Part shown: positions 1 through 4,889 of the stretch, in pieces | How positions within the stretch are numbered: the stretch's first letter is position 1 | Layout of the letters: each line of letters opens with the position of its first letter | DNA from: Bacteroidales bacterium | Lineage (GTDB): Bacteria > Bacteroidota > Bacteroidia > Bacteroidales > VadinHA17 | Assembly (NCBI GenBank): GCA_013314865.1 | Contig: JABUEV010000100.1 | Span: forward strand, 1 to 7,853 | Length of the DNA: 7,853 nt | Direction of reading: 5' to 3' | The notes under the pieces: generated by a model | Seen by the model: the letters and a program-made list of their open reading frames with translations, nothing else | Told to the model about the DNA's origin: nothing | Database searches by the model: none | Translations under genes and position numbers: made by a program

Positions 1-1755
1 CAGCGGTTTTCCGCTGTTATGGCCTGTCAGCCACAGGCTTAATCTGCAGAGTTCAACTGCCGCAGGGTTTTTATCCACTCCGTAAATACAGTTATCTATA
101 ATATCGCGTGTTGCCTGAAGCACCCAGTCTTCCCCGGGATTTTCCTCTCCTGAACGTATCCGGGCAAGCTCAAACCCCATAACTTTTGCAGCTGCAATAA
201 GGAAATGACCTGAGCCTGCCGCAGGATCACAAACAGTTATTTCCAGCAGGGCTTTTTCTTTCTCTTCACGGGTTGATGCTTTCTTTAAACGCTCTTCCAT
301 CATCGGCAGTAAAGCTGTCTTTATTAGCTGAGCTACAAGATCGTGGCGTGTGTAATATGAACCTGTTAGTTTCCGTTCCGACCCCTCGATAAAACCAAAT
401 AAAAGATATGGCCCCTCTGTATTAAAATATGGATGTAGTTCTAGTAGCGCTTCATAAACTGATCCAAGTTCTTCGACATCCAGATCCCGGTAATTTATTC
501 TCGTAAATATTCCTCTTTCATCTTTAAATGCTGATAATTTCTGAAAGAACTCCGTAAAATACTCATTGCATAATTTTAGTGCAGAAAAATCAATATTTTC
601 TTCGGCCATGTTGCCCGTACCAAATAGTTCACCTCCAAGTGGTTGAATTCTGAGTTTAATTCCTTCAGGTCCGGGCTCAAAAAGCCTGAATGTGGCAAGC
701 AAACTCAGCCAGAGATCCTGTTTTGATGGATTAATATAGACCGGAGAACTCACAAGGTTTCTGATTCTTTCAATGCTGTAATATTTCTGATATATATTTT
801 TCAACCGGTTAAACTTTGTGTATTCAGGATCAGTGTAATCCAAACGAGGATAAATCAGGTTTCTCTCTTCAATGGTTGCAAGAAATATTATCCGGTACAT
901 ACATCTCAGAAGCAGCCTGTACATAGTACCGGGATTGATCTCATTTTTTCTTACTTCTTGAATAAACTCTTCATTCTTAGGATTTTCAAGGAATCCTTTT
1001 GCAAGGAGTATCATAGATTCCTGAACCGAATACCTGAGTTTTTCCCTGATTCTTGAGCCTGAATCAATCGATTCCTGGTGATAAAATTCAATAACAGATT
1101 CTTCGGCTTTCTCCCTGTTCACGGGCATTCTTGAAGCATGCAGTAAGCGATATAAAACTGCAAATTCCTGATAGAGCCCGTCCTCCATGATCTTTTCAAG
1201 ATCAAATTCGATGTATGCAAGTTTTGCAAGCCTGTTTGAATCGCGAAGCAGACGGAGGAACTTTCCGTTGGTAATTAATCCATACAAATGTTCCGTGTAA
1301 TTCAGGTACTCCTGCATAAGTGCATGCGGTGACATCCTGAGTTTGCCCGATTCCGGTTTACGGTCGAGTTTTTCACGATAACCCATAACAAGTGCCGGGA
1401 AATTATCGCGGTTTTTATCCCGGTGGTTTATAGCGTATGATTTCCCATTTATAGGTTCAGCAGCAGATAGTTCTATATCATATCCCAGCTCATATAAAAG
1501 AGGGGTTACCCAGAATTTGCGTGTTACCGTAAAAGCTGTATCATCTTCCGGCAGTTTTTCAAGTTTGCTTTTAAAGATTTCCCACTGACCTTTAGCAGTA
1601 ACCCATGCTGAAGCAATCTGTTCACGAAGTACCACTTTTCTGCTGAAGCCGAAATCAGCTACCTGCTGGAAGCGATAATTATCAACAGATCTTATTTTTT
1701 CCAGTATTTCTGCTGAGATGATATTGCCCTGAATGGTTATGCTTGTAAAAGTCAT
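1..1755 (-). CDS. drmMI: Eco57I/PglX-type N6-adenine DNA methyltransferase, DISARM DrmMI-like, 3'-partial
   Basis: The frame is open from ATG at 1755 to the window edge (585 residues, no stop). The N-terminal ~450 residues are mostly helical and include GLITNGKFLRLLRDS (about 159-173), a pattern common in the N-termini of type ISP, PglX and Eco57I-like methyltransferases. The catalytic domain then begins: motif X KLTGSYYTR 462-470, SAM-binding motif I CDPAAGSGHFL 509-519, and acidic motif II YGVDKNPAAVEL 558-569. LGSVYEALLELHP (430-442) just before motif X is typical of the PglX/Eco57I group. The catalytic NPPY motif and the target-recognition region are beyond the window. The family methylates adenine N6 using S-adenosylmethionine; here it presumably protects host DNA. 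No PD-(D/E)XK motif is apparent in the N-terminus, so a fused type IIG nuclease is not supported. The start lies 10 bases after the SNF2 gene stop, indicating one transcript. DrmMI is chosen by context; PglX-like is the alternative. Confidence 0.88.
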   Translation of the reverse strand, partial: MTFTSITIQGNIISAEILEKIRSVDNYRFQQVADFGFSRKVVLREQIASAWVTAKGQWEIFKSKLEKLPEDDTAFTVTRKFWVTPLLYELGYDIELSAAEPINGKSYAINHRDKNRDNFPALVMGYREKLDRKPESGKLRMSPHALMQEYLNYTEHLYGLITNGKFLRLLRDSNRLAKLAYIEFDLEKIMEDGLYQEFAVLYRLLHASRMPVNREKAEESVIEFYHQESIDSGSRIREKLRYSVQESMILLAKGFLENPKNEEFIQEVRKNEINPGTMYRLLLRCMYRIIFLATIEERNLIYPRLDYTDPEYTKFNRLKNIYQKYYSIERIRNLVSSPVYINPSKQDLWLSLLATFRLFEPGPEGIKLRIQPLGGELFGTGNMAEENIDFSALKLCNEYFTEFFQKLSAFKDERGIFTRINYRDLDVEELGSVYEALLELHPYFNTEGPYLLFGFIEGSERKLTGSYYTRHDLVAQLIKTALLPMMEERLKKASTREEKEKALLEITVCDPAAGSGHFLIAAAKVMGFELARIRSGEENPGEDWVLQATRDIIDNCIYGVDKNPAAVELCRLSLWLTGHNSGKPL

Positions 1756-1768
1756 GTTGTTATTGTTA
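1756..1768 (-). promoter_or_regulatory. A-rich leader before the methyltransferase start
   Basis: After the SNF2 TAA come ten bases, CAATAACAAC, directly before the ATG. There is no purine-rich Shine-Dalgarno match; A occupies -2, -3, -5 and -6. Bacteroidota commonly start translation on A-rich leaders of this kind, so this supports the start chosen and hints at the host group. It is suggestive only. Confidence 0.4.
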
Positions 1769-4573
1769 AAATGCAGGTTTTGGAATCAAGATATATACGC
1801 CCATAACATCCGGTGGAAGAACAGGTTGAACTTTCTCATATTTTCTTCCTCCTACCAGATTTCTGAAACGTCCATGAGCGTTAACAAGATTTTCAGCACG
1901 AAGATTTGCGACTTTTATAAATTCATTTTTGAGGTTTTCGAATCTTTCCAGCTCATTCTTTATATCAGTTTTTTGTCGTTCGGGACTTAGATTTATCAGA
2001 CTGATTGCTGAATTGAGTAATTGTTTTCCTTCTGCATAATCTATCGTTTCCATACTATTTACTGATCCGCGGTAACCCCACAGGTACATTTCCTCCGATA
2101 TTACTTCATGTCGGCTCTGTGACTCGCGGATAACATTCCGTACTCTGAACATAACAAGGGTTGTTTTGATCTTCACTGCATCAGTCTGAATTTCAGCAAC
2201 CCTGGCAACTCTGTCGTAACCATTTCCTCCCTCAATAGCCAGTGACAGCATTAACTGGCATAACTGATCAACAAAAAGATGATTTCTTCCCAGATATCTG
2301 TATCCTGCCGGAGTTGGTGATTCAAAACTGACCAGGACTTTTTCCCTGTCACCAAAATGATCCTTCAGATGTTTTGGAAGATTACGGGTGAACATTACAT
2401 ATCCTTTATCTTTTTTCTCAATATTTACTTTCAGATGTCTGAGGGACTGTGCAACAAAGTTTTCCACCGTTTTTACATCACCAATAGCTTCATCTACTTC
2501 TTTCAGATTTGGTTCTATCAATTCAGGTTTTACAGAGGTGTGTGCAAAAATGCTTCGAATCTTCTCGGCCTGTTTTTTGATATTTTCCAGTTCGTTCTGC
2601 TGGGTCTCCTCAACAAATATCCTGAGTTGTTTTCCTTCTTCCTGTTTTTCAGATTCTATCAGCAGTTTTCTGTATAGTTCGTCAAATAATGATATATTAT
2701 TTTCATTTACCGAAATATTTACTCCGGTAGACCTTTGAATATCTCTTATTTTCTTAATCAGTACATCAAGCACTATTCTGTCGACCGGATTATTTTCTCC
2801 ATACAGAAGTAATGATTCTACCTTTTCTTCGGGCTGTCCAAACCTGTCAACACGTCCATCACGCTGTTCAATGCGGTTAGGATTCCAGGGAAGGTCATAA
2901 TGCAGAACAACTGTAAAATAGTTCTGGAGATTAATTCCCTCGCTCAGGCAATCGGTAGCTATAAGAACCCTTTTCTCGCTTTTACCAAGCTGTTCTACCA
3001 TTTCCCTGCGCTGTTCATCGTCATATTCAGATGTAATAATCTCTACGGTTATATTTTCCGGCAAGTCTTCTTTTAATAGTTTACCAAAATAATTTGCTGT
3101 TTCGATGAATCTGCAGAAAACAATCGGATGAAATCTTCTTTCTATCCAGTTTTTAACAGTATCAATTGCTTTGACAGCTTTGAGATCATTTTGAAGATTG
3201 GCAAGCTGGGTGATTTTTTCAGACAGTTTGTCCAGTTTTTTCAGCTCATCTCTGTTAAGGTCGGCATTATCAAGCAGGTATGTCTGTGTATTGTCAGAAT
3301 CCTGGAAATAACCATCCAGTGCAGGATTTTCTATTTCCTCCGTTTCGGTGAGGGGTTCCTCTTCGAGTTTTCTTGTTTTTCTGTTTTTAAGCATCTCCAG
3401 GCCAGCAGCAGGACTTGACATTACCCCCCTGAGCAATGCCAGAGCTGCCCACCACCGTACTCTGCGGGTTGTTCGCAGATCATCACCTTTGCTGATGCCT
3501 CTTGCAAAATTCAGAACTTCATTATAAAAATCAAGGTATGCCCGTGAGAGATGGTAAGCCAGTTCAGCTGTTTTCCTCTCGGGGAAGGGAGTTTTCTCAT
3601 TCAGCCAGTGCTTTATGTTTTCACGTTTACGCTGGATAAAAAAGTCTGCAATTTTTTTTCTTTGTTCCTGATTAATATTTTCAAAATCAAAGGAGCCGAA
3701 TTCAGAATTCAACAGCTCAAGAAGAGATTGGAATTCAGAGTTTTTTCCTGAATGAGGAGTGGCGGTAAGCAATATTAAATGTCTGCTTTTATTTTTTGAA
3801 AGATCATAAATGAGCTTGTGTCTTTGTTGCTGTGTTCTTGATTTGGCTCCTTCAGGAAGAGCACATGTATGGACTTCATCTACAATCACTAACTCAGGGC
3901 AGTCATTCAAAAAAATGTCCTTCTTTTTATCTGATTTGATATAATCTATTGAAATTACCTGGTATGGTACATGGTAAAAAATGCTTCTGTCATCCGGAAG
4001 ACGTCTGTCGAGATAAGCAGCTGTGCTGGAACGTATTATTTCTGACTGAATATCAAGCTTGTCCTTTAATTCAACGTGCCATTGTTCACACAGGTGGGGC
4101 GGGCAGATTATAGCAAATCGTTTCACCTCGCCTCTTTCAATTAATTCTTTTAATATGATAAGCGCTTCAACTGTTTTACCTATACCTACATCATCAGCAA
4201 TCAGTAATCTGGAAATTTTCTGTTGCAGGGCCATAACAAGAGGTACAATCTGATATGACCTGGGTCGGAAAGAAAGTTTACCAATACATCGAAAAGGTCC
4301 GCTGGCATTTCTAAAAGTTAAACGAGATGCATTAAAAAGTAAACGGGCAGTTTCAAACGAGCCAAGATCATTTTCAGTGGGCAATGGAAAATAATCTTCT
4401 GTGATCTCTTCTCCCGGAAGACTGAGAGGTCTGTAAACTCCCGTTATTTCATGTTCCGAACCACCAAGAGGTTTCAATAAAATTATATCTTCATCATCTG
4501 ATGGCAAAACAACCCATCTGCGGTCACGATACCGTACAAGTTTTCCCGGTGTAATAGTGGTAGAATATTCCAT
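1766..4573 (-). CDS. drmD: SNF2/RapA-type helicase, DISARM DrmD-like
   Basis: Complete 935-residue protein starting ATG 4 bases after the stop of the upstream helicase gene. The N-terminus (PGKLVRYRDRRWVVL) resembles the small beta domain that opens DrmD proteins. SNF2 motifs are complete: RSYQ near 105-108, Walker A GIGKT 130-134, Ia PPHLCEQW 158-165, DEVH 232-235, TATPHS 270-275, IVFCRF 484-489, motif V ATDCLSEGINLQ 539-550 and motif VI QRDGRVDRFGQ 570-580. A charged, helical insertion (about 300-470) lies between the lobes. Residues 600-935 have no nameable enzyme motif; a coiled-coil-prone stretch (about 635-675) is followed by SPTPAGYRYLGRNHLFVDQL, as in RapA/DrmD-type C-termini. The family uses ATP to translocate on double-stranded DNA. 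Lying between a DUF1998 helicase and an adenine methyltransferase supports the DrmD assignment; another RapA-like family member remains possible. Confidence 0.9.
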   Translation of the reverse strand: MEYSTTITPGKLVRYRDRRWVVLPSDDEDIILLKPLGGSEHEITGVYRPLSLPGEEITEDYFPLPTENDLGSFETARLLFNASRLTFRNASGPFRCIGKLSFRPRSYQIVPLVMALQQKISRLLIADDVGIGKTVEALIILKELIERGEVKRFAIICPPHLCEQWHVELKDKLDIQSEIIRSSTAAYLDRRLPDDRSIFYHVPYQVISIDYIKSDKKKDIFLNDCPELVIVDEVHTCALPEGAKSRTQQQRHKLIYDLSKNKSRHLILLTATPHSGKNSEFQSLLELLNSEFGSFDFENINQEQRKKIADFFIQRKRENIKHWLNEKTPFPERKTAELAYHLSRAYLDFYNEVLNFARGISKGDDLRTTRRVRWWAALALLRGVMSSPAAGLEMLKNRKTRKLEEEPLTETEEIENPALDGYFQDSDNTQTYLLDNADLNRDELKKLDKLSEKITQLANLQNDLKAVKAIDTVKNWIERRFHPIVFCRFIETANYFGKLLKEDLPENITVEIITSEYDDEQRREMVEQLGKSEKRVLIATDCLSEGINLQNYFTVVLHYDLPWNPNRIEQRDGRVDRFGQPEEKVESLLLYGENNPVDRIVLDVLIKKIRDIQRSTGVNISVNENNISLFDELYRKLLIESEKQEEGKQLRIFVEETQQNELENIKKQAEKIRSIFAHTSVKPELIEPNLKEVDEAIGDVKTVENFVAQSLRHLKVNIEKKDKGYVMFTRNLPKHLKDHFGDREKVLVSFESPTPAGYRYLGRNHLFVDQLCQLMLSLAIEGGNGYDRVARVAEIQTDAVKIKTTLVMFRVRNVIRESQSRHEVISEEMYLWGYRGSVNSMETIDYAEGKQLLNSAISLINLSPERQKTDIKNELERFENLKNEFIKVANLRAENLVNAHGRFRNLVGGRKYEKVQPVLPPDVMGVYILIPKPAF

Positions 4574-4600
4574 AGAATTAAATTTTCCTGAAAACGTCCT
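4574..4600 (-). promoter_or_regulatory. Translational junction between the helicase and SNF2 genes
   Basis: Only four bases (TTCT) separate the TAA of the upstream helicase from the SNF2 ATG. An AGGA lies 12 bases upstream of the ATG, inside the preceding coding region, which is farther than an optimal Shine-Dalgarno spacing. The arrangement suggests translational coupling on a shared transcript and leaves no room for a separate promoter between the genes. Confidence 0.5.
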
Positions 4601-4889
4601 TACGCTTAATTATAAGTTCTTCGATAGATTCTTTATAATACCAGACGATTACGTCATAACCATGGTCAATAAGCAACTGACGTTTTATTTTATCCTGATT
4701 CTTTACCGAAGGTTCATCGTGAATGCTTCCGTCACAGAATATCAGTACAGGCCCTGAATTAAGATTATAAACAAAATCTGCATTTACGAAAAACTCAGGG
4801 ATATTTACCTGAGCTCTGTCAGGCAGAGCGAAATCATTATCATATAAATATTTCAGAAATCGCAGCTCTGTCTGTGAACTTTTATCATA
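4578..4889 (-). other. Vsr-like / PD-(D/E)XK-type nuclease domain at the helicase C-terminus
   Basis: The last roughly 100 residues follow the Vsr/DUF559 pattern: an early helix with Glu996 (SSQTELRFLKYL), a beta strand with Asp1026 (VNADFVY), a hydrophobic strand leading into VLIFCDGSIHD (Asp1041, His1045, Asp1046), then a helix and GYDVIVWYY. Vsr endonucleases have a closely similar ADFvf...vDGcFWH arrangement. I infer a DNA-cleaving domain fused to the helicase motor. The fold assignment is fairly secure by motif order; catalytic activity is not shown. Confidence 0.68.

Noticed and set aside
1..1755. A type IIG/ISP enzyme with its own N-terminal nuclease
   Set aside because: The N-terminal 450 residues resemble such proteins in layout, but I could not find a convincing PD-(D/E)XK catalytic set, so only methyltransferase function is claimed.
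1733..1990. Plus-strand open frame of 85 codons across the SNF2/methyltransferase junction
   Set aside because: It is antisense to the end of the SNF2 gene and the start of the methyltransferase gene, has low-complexity hydrophobic content and shows no recognisable domain.
2357..2738. Two overlapping plus-strand frames rich in Phe, Ser and Ile
   Set aside because: They are antisense shadows of a Lys/Glu-rich part of the SNF2 protein; the apparent membrane-like composition is the reverse complement of charged codons.
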